Of a DNA stretch of 64,000 bases, positions 53,291 through 61,637 are shown one piece after another. The notes beneath the pieces are model-generated. The model saw only the letters and a program-made list of their open reading frames with translations. It searched no databases and was not told the DNA's origin. The DNA comes from Micromonospora sp. WMMD882 (GTDB taxonomy: Bacteria; Actinomycetota; Actinomycetes; Mycobacteriales; Micromonosporaceae): contig NZ_CP114903.1 of assembly GCF_027497255.1 (NCBI RefSeq), forward strand, positions 5,642,001-5,706,000. Reading direction: 5' to 3'. Within the stretch, counting starts at the first letter, position 1; each line of letters begins with the position of its first letter. Made by a program: the position numbers and the translations under genes.

Positions 53291-54073
53291 TCAGCGGCGG
53301 AGGGCGTCCTCGATGCCGGGTTCGCGGGGGCCGAGGTGGGCGGGGTCGCGGCCGGAGAGGACGTCCAGGGCGGCCTTCACGGCGGCCAGGTGCTCGCGGG
53401 TGGCGCTGATCCGCCAGGTACGGTCGTACGCCCTCGCCGTCTCGTCGCCGACGCCGTACGTCTCGACGCCGAGCTGCCGGCACACGGTCACCGCGCGGGG
53501 CACGTGGAACGCCTGGGTGACCACTGTCGCCCGGTCCACGCCGAAGATCCGCTTCGCGCGGGCGCACGAGTCGTACGTGTCGAAGCCGGCGTGGTCGAGG
53601 ACGACCTTGTCGGCCGGCACACCCCGGTCGACAAGCCAGCGGCGCATCGCCTCCGGCTCGTTGTAGTCGTGGTTCATGTTGTCGCCGGAGACCAGGATCG
53701 CGCCGACCTTGCCGGTTGTGAGCAGGGTACGGGCGATCTCCAGCCGGCCGGCGAGGAACGGCGACGGGGTGCCGTCCGGGTACACCTTCGTGCCGAGCAC
53801 CAGGGCCACCGGCGCCTCGGGCACCGTCGCCGCGGTGAAGACGCGGCCCTGCGCGCCGTCCCGGATCCACGCCACGCTGGCGACGGTGCCGGTCGTCAGC
53901 AGCGCCACCCCGACGAGGCCCGCCGCGACGGTCCACCGTAGCCAGCGCGGCACCGCCAGCACGGCCCGCCGCAGCCAGCCTGCCACCACCACCACCGCCC
54001 GAAGCCCTGCCGCCGCCCGAAGTCCTGCCCTCGCCCGAAGTCCTGCCGCCGCCCCACCGAGCCGTCCCCGCAT
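53291..54073 (-). CDS. YdcF/ElyC/SanA-family (DUF218) membrane protein
   Basis: A 260-residue protein. An N-terminal membrane anchor (WTVAAGLVGVALLTTGTVASVAW) follows a repeat-rich Ala/Gly/Arg head with three AGLRA units. The DUF218 domain begins with VALVLGTKVYPDGTPSPFLAGRL and includes VSGDNMNHDYNEPEAMRRWL and VVTQAFHVPRAVTVCRQLGVETYGV, the family's best-conserved part. SanA/ElyC proteins act in cell-envelope integrity. The start is put at the ATG 54073, with AATACT ending 7 nt upstream and no ribosome site (leaderless). The frame is open 13 codons further. Confidence 0.88.
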   Translation of the reverse strand: MRGRLGGAAAGLRARAGLRAAAGLRAVVVVAGWLRRAVLAVPRWLRWTVAAGLVGVALLTTGTVASVAWIRDGAQGRVFTAATVPEAPVALVLGTKVYPDGTPSPFLAGRLEIARTLLTTGKVGAILVSGDNMNHDYNEPEAMRRWLVDRGVPADKVVLDHAGFDTYDSCARAKRIFGVDRATVVTQAFHVPRAVTVCRQLGVETYGVGDETARAYDRTWRISATREHLAAVKAALDVLSGRDPAHLGPREPGIEDALRR

Positions 54074-54205
54074 GTCACCCAGTATTCCAGCGCCGGCGAC
54101 GGCCCTGATCATGGCCGGACGAGGGCCCGGCCGGCGGACGGGAACGCGATGAACGCTCCCACCCGCCGGCCGGACCGACCACGCCTGCGGCCTGCGGCTA
54201 CCCGT

Positions 54206-54994
54206 CTACGGCTTGCGGTAGACGGAGATGTGCGAGCGGCTGTCGGCGTCGAACGGCGACCGGTCCCAGTCGGCGTACCGCTCGGTGAGCCGGAGACCGG
54301 CCCGCTCGGCGAGCGCGTCGATCTGCTCCGGCCACAGGTAACGCATCGCGAACGGATGCAGGTGTACCCCGTCGGCGTCGAACCGGATCGTCTGCCGGAC
54401 GAACGTCTGCGCCGCCCGGTCGTACCGGTGCAGCCGGATGGTGGCCGAATCCTCGGTCACCTCCCGCATCTGCACCTGCTCGTCCCGGTCGAAGTCGGCC
54501 GGGTCCGGCACGAACGTCTCGATGACGAACGCCCCGCCCGGCGCGAGCACCCGGGCGACGTTGCGGAAGCAGTCCGCCTGCCGTTCCTCGCGTACCAGGT
54601 TGAACAGGGTGTTGAACACCAGGTACGCCAGCCGGTACGGGCCGGTCACCGGCACGTCCGCCATGTCGCCGATGGCGACCGGGATGCCATCGCCGCCCGG
54701 CTTGGCGTGCAGCTTCGCCACCATCTCCGGGGACGCCTCGACGCCCTCGACCGGGATGCCCCGCTCGGCGAGCGGCAGGGCCACCCGCCCGGTGCCGATG
54801 GCGAGCTCAAGAACTCCGCCGCCACCGGCCGGACCGTTGTCGCCGGCCGGGCTGGTTCCGCCCACCGGGTCGGGGCCGTCGACCAGGTCGGCGAGGAAGG
54901 CGACGGCCGGGGCCGGGTCAGGGTTACCGCCGGGGCCGTCGTAGGTGTCGGCCCAGAGCCGGCCGAACAGCCCGGGATCGTCGAAGATCGACAT
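54206..54994 (-). CDS. Class I SAM-dependent methyltransferase
   Basis: A 262-residue methyltransferase. SAM-binding motif I is VLELAIGTGRVALPLAERG near residue 62, followed by an acidic residue region GVEASPEMVAKL and post-I motifs up to APGGAFVIETFVPDP near 145. A Gly/Pro-rich insert (residues 44-58: GGTSPAGDNGPAGGGG) precedes motif I. The substrate is unknown; the family includes enzymes acting on small molecules. The ATG at 54994 has GGGAGGTCGCTG upstream. Confidence 0.85.
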   Translation of the reverse strand: MSIFDDPGLFGRLWADTYDGPGGNPDPAPAVAFLADLVDGPDPVGGTSPAGDNGPAGGGGVLELAIGTGRVALPLAERGIPVEGVEASPEMVAKLHAKPGGDGIPVAIGDMADVPVTGPYRLAYLVFNTLFNLVREERQADCFRNVARVLAPGGAFVIETFVPDPADFDRDEQVQMREVTEDSATIRLHRYDRAAQTFVRQTIRFDADGVHLHPFAMRYLWPEQIDALAERAGLRLTERYADWDRSPFDADSRSHISVYRKP

Positions 54995-55197
54995 CAGCGA
55001 CCTCCCGGGGTGGTGCGGTCAGTGGCGCGTGGCCGCGCCGGAACTACGGGAGCGTACGTACTCACGAAGCCTCGATTCCGTGGGTTGGCTGGTTCCTGCC
55101 GCTACGGACCTCGGCGTACGCCTCATGATCGGCTCCCTTCGCTCGACGACGCCCACCAGCCAACCGGCAGCCGCCCCGCCCGCGCAACCCATTTGTG

Positions 55198-55560
55198 TCA
55201 ACTGATGTAGTGCAGGATCACGTTGTGCACGTGGTGGGTCTTGTCCGAGCCCCGGAACTCCACCTCGTACGTGTGGGTGCCGACGTGGATCGCGATCGAC
55301 CCGGTGGAGAAGAACTGCCCGCCCCACGACTTGTTGCTGACCACACTCACGCTCGTGATCTTCGAGTACGGGATGCTGGTGATCGCGTACCGCTTGCCGA
55401 CGAAGGAGCGGTCCTGGATGATCACACGCCGGTCGGTGAGGCCGATGAATCCGGTGCCGGCGCCGATGGCGTCGTAGACGGCGATGATCTCCTCACCCTG
55501 GAGCAGGCCGCTCTGGATCTGGTTGTACTGCTCTTTCCGGTCGTACGTCGCGTTCGCCAT
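55198..55560 (-). CDS. Bacterial PH-domain protein
   Basis: A 120-residue soluble protein with the bacterial PH-like fold: IQSGLLQGEEIIAVYDAIGAGTGFIGLTDRRVI, then SIPYSKITSVSV and TYEVEFRGSDKTHHVHNVILHYI. The TDRRVI strand is characteristic. Its role is unknown. The start is the ATG at 55560; the frame is open far upstream through Arg-rich shadow sequence. A CTATCG-like -10 lies about 10 nt upstream, so it may be leaderless. It has visibly lower GC and more hydrophilic Asn/Lys codons than neighbours. Confidence 0.85.
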   Translation of the reverse strand: MANATYDRKEQYNQIQSGLLQGEEIIAVYDAIGAGTGFIGLTDRRVIIQDRSFVGKRYAITSIPYSKITSVSVVSNKSWGGQFFSTGSIAIHVGTHTYEVEFRGSDKTHHVHNVILHYIS

Positions 55561-55659
55561 GAATCCCACGATAGGTATGCCCTGCCACCCGTCGATGCCC
55601 CGAGGGCGCAGGGTGGGGGCGCGGCGTCCGGAGCGCCAACGGAAGCGCGTCGCTTCCGA

Positions 55660-55815
55660 GGCGCGCTGCTCAGGGGCGGTTCTCGGGGGCGGTTCTCGGG
55701 CGCGCCGTTTCCGGGACGCGTTGCTCAGGGGCGGTTCACGGGCGCGCCGCTTCCGGGACGCCTGCCCCGCCTGTTCCGGGACGCCTGCCCGCCCGCTGCC
55801 CCATATCTGGGGCAG
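55660..55815. repeat. Degenerate tandem repeats and a CTGCCCC palindrome in the gap 55561-56038
   Basis: GCTCAGGGGCGGTTC followed by GGGCGCGCCGTTTCCGGGACGC occurs at about 55667-55720 and again at about 55723-55764, with extra partial copies of TTCCGGGACGC. The palindrome CTGCCCCATATCTGGGGCAG (55796-55815) is the third copy in the window. No gene is seen in 55561-56038 except a promoter near 55994. Confidence 0.6.
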
Positions 55816-55993
55816 CTCCAAAGGGAACGGAGCGGAGTGCCCTGCCGGCTGGCCGCGCATCAGGACCGGGGATGGCGGGGCGGCGTTACGGCAGGCTGGG
55901 CCAGGCGCCCCCAGGGGCCGGGACGGTGGCGCGGCCCGAAATCCCTTTTCGCTGTTGCCGAGGTCGGGACGACTCAAGGGGCCGCGCGCGGCC

Positions 55994-55999
55994 TAGGCT
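55994..55999 (+). promoter_or_regulatory. -10 element upstream of the small membrane protein gene
   Basis: TAGGCT, with an AGGAGG ribosome site at 56023-56028 before the ATG at 56039. This indicates an ordinary leadered transcript of about 35 nt leader. Confidence 0.45.
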
Positions 56000-56038
56000 G
56001 TGGGACGGTCGGGCTACGGCGGCAGGAGGCACCGGCGG

Positions 56039-56329
56039 ATGGACATGCTCTGGACCGTCGCGGTGTGGGTGATCGCCGCGTTCGCCGCGCTGTGGACGTT
56101 GGCCGGTGGCGCCCTGCTGGTGGCGGGGGTGCTCCGGCGGGATCGGGCCGACCGGCGTCGGGGGTGGCTCTACCTGGGGGCCGGGCTGGGGCTGCTGCCG
56201 TTCGCCCTGATCATGTTGGCGGACGAGGTGGCCCTGCTCGTCCTGCCCGGGTTGGCGGTCTCGGCCGGCTGCAACTGGCTGCTCGGCCGGGACGCCAAGC
56301 GGCGGCGGGCGGCCGGGGCGGGCAGTTGA
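56039..56329 (+). CDS. Small two-to-three-pass membrane protein, unknown
   Basis: A 96-residue protein with hydrophobic segments LWTVAVWVIAAFAALWTLAGGALLVAGV, GWLYLGAGLGLLPFALIMLA and VALLVLPGLAVSAGCNWLLG, separated by a basic loop (RRDRADRRR) and ending in DAKRRRAAGAG. It is a typical small actinobacterial membrane protein, and no function is recognised. The ATG at 56039 is preceded by AGGAGG. It is convergent with the pterin dehydratase-like gene, with a repeat cluster between. Confidence 0.65.
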   Translation: MDMLWTVAVWVIAAFAALWTLAGGALLVAGVLRRDRADRRRGWLYLGAGLGLLPFALIMLADEVALLVLPGLAVSAGCNWLLGRDAKRRRAAGAGS

Positions 56330-56452
56330 TCGACTCCATGTCCCTGATAAGGGGCTGACCTGGTGAGGCGATGCCCCCGTATCGGCGAAACGGAGTCGAT
56401 CAAGGAGTGGCGTCGATCAGAGAGCGGAGTCGATCAAGGAGTGGCGTCGATC
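56326..56452. repeat. TTGATC/GAGTCGATCAA element cluster
   Basis: TTGATCGACTCC (56326-56337) faces GGAGTCGATCAAGGAGTGG (from 56392) and a further direct copy from 56426. The two 27-bp direct copies have a 34-bp period. They belong to the same family as the element inside alkA. The interior contains GTATCGGCGAAACGGAG, the inverse of a sequence at 28731-28750. Confidence 0.6.
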
Positions 56453-56460
56453 GGGACGGG

Positions 56461-56775
56461 TCAGGAGTCGGTGACGGCGCGGTAGGCGTCCTCGATGCGG
56501 GCGGCCAGCAGGACCTCGCCCTCACCGAGCGGCTCGTCGTCGCCCCGGTGCCCCAGCCGGATCTGGGTCCGGTCGGCGGAGCGGCTGATCTCGGGGCGCA
56601 GGCGCAGGGCATCCGCCACGACCTTGACCCGCTCGGTCAGGGCGGCGTGCTGCGAGTCGTCGATGACGAGCGTCCGCCGGATCTGCTCCCCCTCCCGCGT
56701 CCACTCGGAGAGCAGCGCGAGCGCGTCGCTCAGGTAGTCACGCTTGGTGGCTCGGCTGCGGAACAGCGCGCGCAT
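56461..56775 (-). CDS. 4a-hydroxytetrahydrobiopterin dehydratase-like protein lacking catalytic histidines
   Basis: A 104-residue protein whose C-terminal 70 residues have the pattern of pterin-4a-carbinolamine dehydratase (VKVVADALRLRPEISRSADR, IRLGHRGDDEPL, VLLAARIEDAYRAV). The active-site signature, which normally contains two adjacent histidines before a Pro, is here LRPEISRSADRTQIRLG with no histidine pair, so catalysis is doubtful. The start chosen is the ATG at 56775 with a GGGAGGTGC site; the frame is open 13 codons further. It may be a structural or regulatory relative. Confidence 0.6.
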   Translation of the reverse strand: MRALFRSRATKRDYLSDALALLSEWTREGEQIRRTLVIDDSQHAALTERVKVVADALRLRPEISRSADRTQIRLGHRGDDEPLGEGEVLLAARIEDAYRAVTDS

Positions 56776-56960
56776 CACCGCACCTCCCAGGCGTCGTTGC
56801 CGGCTTGTGGCCAAATCGTCGCCATCCCGTGTCCCTGTTGGTGTTCCCTAGTTTGTCCCCGGGCGGAGGGGAGTGTCCACGCCCACATTTACCTCTCTTC
56901 CTGGCCTAGCGGTCGACCGAGGTACCCAAACCGCCGACTGATCTGGCAGGCTGGTCAGCC

Positions 56961-57401
56961 GTGCGGACCGAACGTATTAGTGGCAGCGGGCAGACCGAGC
57001 GCCCAGCGCTGAAGGTCGTCGTGGGCGCGGCGATCATCGCCGGGGGCCGGGTGCTGGCCTGCGCCCGGTCCGCCCCGCCCGAAGTCGCCGGCCGGTGGGA
57101 GTTCCCCGGCGGCAAGGTCGAGCCGGGGGAGACCGAGACCGCAGCCCTGGTCCGCGAGTGCGCCGAGGAGCTCGCCGTACGTGTGGAGATCGGCGCGCGG
57201 GTCGGCCGGGACGTCCGGATGGCCCACGGCCGGTCGGTGCTGAAGGTGTACGCGGCCCGGCTGCTCGGCGGCGACCAGCCGCAGGCGCTGGAGCACGCCG
57301 ACCTGCGCTGGTTGACCGCGGACGAGCTCGACAGCGTCCCCTGGCTCCCCGCCGACGTCCCCATCGTCGCTGCCCTCCGCCCCCTCCTCGGCCAGCCCTG
57401 A
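56961..57401 (+). CDS. Nudix hydrolase, MutT-like
   Basis: A 146-residue Nudix protein: the Nudix box reads GGKVEPGETETAALVRECAEEL near residue 50, matching G-x5-E-x7-R-E-x2-E-E. WEFPGGK just before it and the later LRWLTADELDSVPWLPADV fit MutT (8-oxo-dGTP pyrophosphohydrolase) proteins. The start is the GTG at 56961. CAGGCT (56947-56952) lies 8 nt upstream, a possible leaderless -10. The first 15 residues are not conserved. Confidence 0.88.
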   Translation: MRTERISGSGQTERPALKVVVGAAIIAGGRVLACARSAPPEVAGRWEFPGGKVEPGETETAALVRECAEELAVRVEIGARVGRDVRMAHGRSVLKVYAARLLGGDQPQALEHADLRWLTADELDSVPWLPADVPIVAALRPLLGQP

Positions 57402-57519
57402 GCCTCGGGCCGGCAAGCCCTCTCCTCGACCGGACCTGACCCGCCGCAGGCCCGGTGCGCCCGTCCCCGGATCAGGATCGCGTGCCGACGGGCGGCTGCG
57501 CTGCCCGATCAGCGACAGA

Positions 57520-57555
57520 ACGGGGGCCGCGCGGCTGGCGCCGCACGACCCCCGT
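57520..57555. terminator. Hairpin between nudix gene and sdhB (convergent)
   Basis: Arms ACGGGGG (57520-57526) and CCCCCGT (57549-57555) with additional GC pairing (CCGCGCGGC/GCCGC) inside form a stable stem. It lies between two convergent stops. Confidence 0.55.
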
Positions 57556-57581
57556 CGTCACTCCGTCCGCCCTGCCCGTCG

Positions 57582-58634
57582 CTAGTGCTTCGGCTCGTCC
57601 TGCTCCGGGTGCGCGTAGTTCAGGTGCTCGGCCGGCAGCGGGAACGTCACGTCGTCACCGAACGGCGACGGCGCGGCGGCCCGGTCGAAGGTCAGCTCGC
57701 TCAGCGGCAGCCGGCCCCGCTCGTCGACCGCCGGGGCGGTCGGGTGCGGCACCTCACGGTTCCAGTTGAGGCCGCGCTGGGCCTGCGCCTCGGCGCCCTG
57801 GTCGTGCGAGCCACCGGCGTGCGAGTGCAGGCCGTGGTGCACGCCGACCTGCGGCTGCGCCACGTTCCGGGTGGACTCGTCCTGCCCCCGGCGGAAGATC
57901 TTGCTGCCAAGCCACACCAGGGGATCATACTTCCGGTCGACGACCCGTTCCTTCATCGGGATGATCCCGTTGTCGGTGATCTTGATGTGTTCGGGGCAGA
58001 CCTCGGTGCAGCACTTGGTGATGTTGCAGAACCCGAGACCCTGCTCGGCCTGCGCGTACTCCTTGCGGTCGCTCTTGGTGTCGAGCGGGTGCATGTCCAG
58101 CTCGGCGGCCCGGATGAAGTAGCGCGGGCCGGCGAAGGCCTGCTTGTTCTCGTCGTGGTCCCGGATCACGTGGCAGACCGTCTGGCACAGGAAGCACTCG
58201 ATGCACTTGCGGAACTCCTGCGAGCGTTCCACGTCGACCTGCTTCATCCGGTACTCGCCCGGGGCCAGGTCCTCCGGCGGCGCGAACGCCGGGGTCTCCC
58301 GCGCCTTCTCGTAGTTGAACGAGACGTCGGTGACCAGGTCCCGGATCACCGGGAAGGTCCGCAGCGGGGTGACCGTGACGGTCTCCGCCTCCTCGAAGGT
58401 CGACATCCGGGTCATGCAGCCCAGCCGCGGCTTGCCGTTGATCTCCATCGAGCAGGACCCGCACTTGCCGGCCTTGCAGTTCCACCGGCAGGCCAGGTCC
58501 GGGGCCTCGGTGGCCTGGAGCCGGTGGATGACGTCGAGGACGACCTCGCCCTCGTTCACCTCGACGGTGTAGTCCTGCAGGTCGCCGCCGTTCTCGTCGC
58601 CCCGCCAGATCCGGAATTGGCGCTTGCTGCCCAT
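57582..58634 (-). CDS. sdhB: Succinate dehydrogenase iron-sulfur subunit with His-rich C-terminal extension
   Basis: A 350-residue iron-sulfur subunit of complex II. A [2Fe-2S] domain with CKAGKCGSC near residue 55; then [4Fe-4S]/[3Fe-4S] ligands in CIECFLCQTVC, and CTEVCPEHIK near 225. SdhB is usually about 240-260 residues. The last 100 here are an extension with HHGLHSHAGGSH and Pro-rich sequence, which could bind metal. The ATG overlaps the sdhA stop by 1 nt (TAATG). It is transcribed from upstream of the cytochrome subunit gene. Confidence 0.95.
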   Translation of the reverse strand: MGSKRQFRIWRGDENGGDLQDYTVEVNEGEVVLDVIHRLQATEAPDLACRWNCKAGKCGSCSMEINGKPRLGCMTRMSTFEEAETVTVTPLRTFPVIRDLVTDVSFNYEKARETPAFAPPEDLAPGEYRMKQVDVERSQEFRKCIECFLCQTVCHVIRDHDENKQAFAGPRYFIRAAELDMHPLDTKSDRKEYAQAEQGLGFCNITKCCTEVCPEHIKITDNGIIPMKERVVDRKYDPLVWLGSKIFRRGQDESTRNVAQPQVGVHHGLHSHAGGSHDQGAEAQAQRGLNWNREVPHPTAPAVDERGRLPLSELTFDRAAAPSPFGDDVTFPLPAEHLNYAHPEQDEPKH

Positions 58635-60559
58635 TACTTGCCCGCCTCCTCGGCTTCGGCGTCGGCGACGAGGGCGTCGAAGTCGGCCAGCTCCTCGTCG
58701 GTCAGGTACTTCGCCAGCTCCGCCCGGTCGAACAGGCCGATCAGCTCGGCGCGCATCTTCGGCAGCGGCTTGTGCTCCAGCCGTACCGTGTCGCCGTCGA
58801 GCGAGCAGACCAGGTTCACCCGACGCCACTTCGGGTCCATCGTCGGGAAGTCCTCCCGGGTGTGGCCGCCGCGCGACTCCTGCCGCTCCAGCGCCGCCAT
58901 CGCGGTGCACTCCGACACGACGAGCATGTTGCGTAGGTCCAGCGCCAGGTGCCAGCCCGGGTTGTAGCGCCGGCCGCCGGACGCGCTGACCTTCGCCACC
59001 CGCTCCCGCAGCTCGGCCAGCCGGACCAGCGCGTCGGCCAGCTCACCCTCGCGCCGGATGATGCCGACCAGGTCGCCCATCACCGCCTGGAGGTCCTGCT
59101 GGAGCGCGTACGGGTTCTCGCCGGTGTCCCGCTGCAACGGGGCCAGGGCGGCGTCCACGGCGGCCTCGACCGCGCCCACCGGCACCTTCGGGCGCGCGGT
59201 GAGCTGATCGGCGTACGTGGCCGCGTGGCCGCCCGCCCGCTTGCCGAAGACCAGCAGGTCGGACAGCGAGTTGCCGCCGAGCCGGTTCGAGCCGTGCATG
59301 CCGCCGGACACCTCACCGGCGGCGAACAGCCCACGCACGTTGCCGTACGCGGCCCCGGAGTCCGGGTCCACCTCGACGCCGCCCATCACGTAGTGGCAGG
59401 TCGGGCCGACCTCCATCGGCTCCTTGGTGATGTCGACGTCGGCCAGCTCCTTGAACTGGTGGTACATCGACGGCAGGCGACGCCTGATCTCCTCCGCCGA
59501 CTTCCGGGAGGCGATGTCCAGGTAGACGCCGCCGGCCGGGGTGCCCCGGCCCGCCTTCACCTCGCTGTTGATCGCGCGGGCCACCTCGTCGCGGGGCAGC
59601 AGCTCCGGGGGACGCCGGTTGTTGTCCGGGTCGGAGTACCAGCGGTCCGCCTCCTCCTCGGTCTCCGCGTACTGCTTGCGGAACACGTCCGGCACGTAGT
59701 CGAACATGAACCGCTTGCCCTCGGAGTTCTTGAGGACGCCGCCGTCGCCCCGGACCGACTCGGTGACCAGGATGCCCTTCACCGAGGGCGGCCAGACCAT
59801 GCCGGTCGGGTGGAACTGGAGGAACTCCATGTTGATCAGCGTCGCCCCGGCGCGCAGCGCCAACGCGTGCCCGTCGCCGGTGTACTCCCACGAGTTCGAG
59901 GTGACCTTGTACGAGCGACCGACGCCGCCGGTGGCCAGCACCACGGCCGGCGCCTCGAACATGACGAACTCGCCGGACTCCCGGTAGTAGCCGAACGCCC
60001 CGGCGACCCGGTCCCCGTCCAGGACCAGCTCGGTGATCGTGGTCTCGGAGAACACCCGGATCCGGGCGTCGTAGCTGCCGAACTCCCGCTTGTCCTCCTG
60101 CTGGAGGGAGACGATCTTCTGCTGGAGGGTGCGGATCAGCTCCAGGCCGGTCCGGTCACCGACGTGCGCCAGCCGCGGGTACTCGTGGCCGCCGAAGTTC
60201 CGCTGCGAGATCTTGCCGTCCTTCGTCCGGTCGAAGAGCGCGCCGTACGTCTCCAGCTCCCAGATCCGCTGCGGCGACTCCTTCGCGTGCAGCTCGGCCA
60301 TCCGGAAGTTGTTCAGGAACTTGCCGCCGCGCATCGTGTCGCGGAAGTGCACCTGCCAGTTGTCCCGGCTGTTCACGTTCCCCATCGCGGCGGCGGCCCC
60401 GCCCTCGGCCATGACCGTGTGCGCCTTGCCGAACAGCGACTTGGAGATGATGGCGGTCTTCTTGCCGGCCAGCCGGGCCTCGATCGCCGCCCGCAGACCG
60501 GCGCCACCGGCCCCGATCACGACGACGTCGTAGTGGTGTCGTTCGATTCGCGTAGTCAT
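58634..60559 (-). CDS. sdhA: Succinate dehydrogenase flavoprotein subunit
   Basis: A 641-residue flavoprotein. FAD-binding GAGGAGLRAAIEA near residue 15; the covalent-FAD histidine in GKAHTVMAEGG near 47; substrate and base residues in HPTGM, PRDEVARAI and MHGSNRLGGNSLSDLLVFG near 410; a C-terminal domain with RGGHTREDFP. It oxidises succinate to fumarate and passes electrons to SdhB. The ATG at 60559 lies 13 nt after the cytochrome subunit stop. Confidence 0.97.
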   Translation of the reverse strand: MTTRIERHHYDVVVIGAGGAGLRAAIEARLAGKKTAIISKSLFGKAHTVMAEGGAAAAMGNVNSRDNWQVHFRDTMRGGKFLNNFRMAELHAKESPQRIWELETYGALFDRTKDGKISQRNFGGHEYPRLAHVGDRTGLELIRTLQQKIVSLQQEDKREFGSYDARIRVFSETTITELVLDGDRVAGAFGYYRESGEFVMFEAPAVVLATGGVGRSYKVTSNSWEYTGDGHALALRAGATLINMEFLQFHPTGMVWPPSVKGILVTESVRGDGGVLKNSEGKRFMFDYVPDVFRKQYAETEEEADRWYSDPDNNRRPPELLPRDEVARAINSEVKAGRGTPAGGVYLDIASRKSAEEIRRRLPSMYHQFKELADVDITKEPMEVGPTCHYVMGGVEVDPDSGAAYGNVRGLFAAGEVSGGMHGSNRLGGNSLSDLLVFGKRAGGHAATYADQLTARPKVPVGAVEAAVDAALAPLQRDTGENPYALQQDLQAVMGDLVGIIRREGELADALVRLAELRERVAKVSASGGRRYNPGWHLALDLRNMLVVSECTAMAALERQESRGGHTREDFPTMDPKWRRVNLVCSLDGDTVRLEHKPLPKMRAELIGLFDRAELAKYLTDEELADFDALVADAEAEEAGK

Positions 60560-60572
60560 CTGTGTGGGCCCT

Positions 60573-61379
60573 TTAGTTGATGAACCGCAGGTCGCTGAAC
60601 CAGCCGGCGGCCAGCGCCATCACGTAGAAGTCGGTGAACGCCAGCGTGCCGAGGGTGATCCAGGCGAGCTGCATGTGCCGCACGTTCAGCCACGAGACGC
60701 CCGTCCAGGCGCGGTAGCGGACCGGGTGCTTCGAGAAGTGCTTCAACCGGCCGCCGATGATGTGCCGGCAGGAGTGGCAGGAGATCGTGTACGCCCACAG
60801 CATGACCACGTTCACCAGCAGGATGATGTTGCCCAGCCCGAAGCCGAAGCCCTCCGGGGAGTGGAAGGCGAGGATCGCGTCCCAGGTGTTGATCAGCGAG
60901 ATGATCGCGGCGGCGTAGAAGAAGTAACGGTGCAGGTTCTGCCCGAGCAGCGGGAAGCGGGTCTCACCCGAGTACGTCTGGTGCCCGTCCGGGACGGCGC
61001 AGGCCGGCGGCGACAGCCAGAACGACCGGTAGTACGCCTTGCGGTAGTAGTAGCAGGTCAACCGGAACAGCAGCAGGAACGGCAGGGTCAGGGCCGCGTC
61101 CGGGATGATCCACCAGCCGGGCAGGAACTGCCCGAAGTGGGAAGCCTCCGGCAGACAGCGGTCCGTCACGCACGGCGAGTAGAACGGGGTCAGGTAGTGG
61201 TACTCGTCGACCCAGTACCACTTGTGCATGAAGACCCGCACCGTCGCGTAGGCGACCCACGCGCCGAGACCGACGACCGTGATCAGCGGTGCCAACCACC
61301 AGCGGTCCGTACGCAACGTCTTCGCCGCGATGGCGGCGCGCGCTCGCGCGCCCCGCGGCCTCGTTGCCGTTGAAGTCAT
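60573..61379 (-). CDS. sdhC: Succinate dehydrogenase membrane anchor (cytochrome b) subunit
   Basis: A 268-residue membrane protein, first gene of the sdh operon. It has about five hydrophobic segments (LAPLITVVGLGAWVAYATVR, WIIPDAALTLPFLLLFRLTC, YFFYAAAIISLINTWDAIL, LGNIILLVNVVMLWAYTI, LAWITLGTLAFTDFYVMALA) and several histidines suited to heme ligation (QNLHRYF, SCHSCRHII, NVRHMQ). The single fused anchor matches the actinobacterial Sdh type. The ATG at 61379 starts an N-terminal basic region (MTSTATRPRGARARAAIAAK). An upstream open stretch is a shadow. Confidence 0.9.
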   Translation of the reverse strand: MTSTATRPRGARARAAIAAKTLRTDRWWLAPLITVVGLGAWVAYATVRVFMHKWYWVDEYHYLTPFYSPCVTDRCLPEASHFGQFLPGWWIIPDAALTLPFLLLFRLTCYYYRKAYYRSFWLSPPACAVPDGHQTYSGETRFPLLGQNLHRYFFYAAAIISLINTWDAILAFHSPEGFGFGLGNIILLVNVVMLWAYTISCHSCRHIIGGRLKHFSKHPVRYRAWTGVSWLNVRHMQLAWITLGTLAFTDFYVMALAAGWFSDLRFIN

Positions 61380-61637
61380 TCCAGTTGTCTCCCTGACGGG
61401 GCCCTCGCGGGCACGGATCCTGTTCCGGCCGGGCACGCGGGTCGGCGCACCGCCCCCGCAGCCACGTCCCCTGCGCACTCCCACGGCCACGCCGGGGCGT
61501 ACCGACGCAGCTAAGTGACACACGTTACGCCGCTCGCTGTGAGCCGTTCGCGCAGGGAGTGTCGCGTGTGAGCTGCCCGATGGAAAGCCGGACCGCACCA
61601 ATCGACAACGGATGTTAAGAACCTCACCCCGCCCGGG

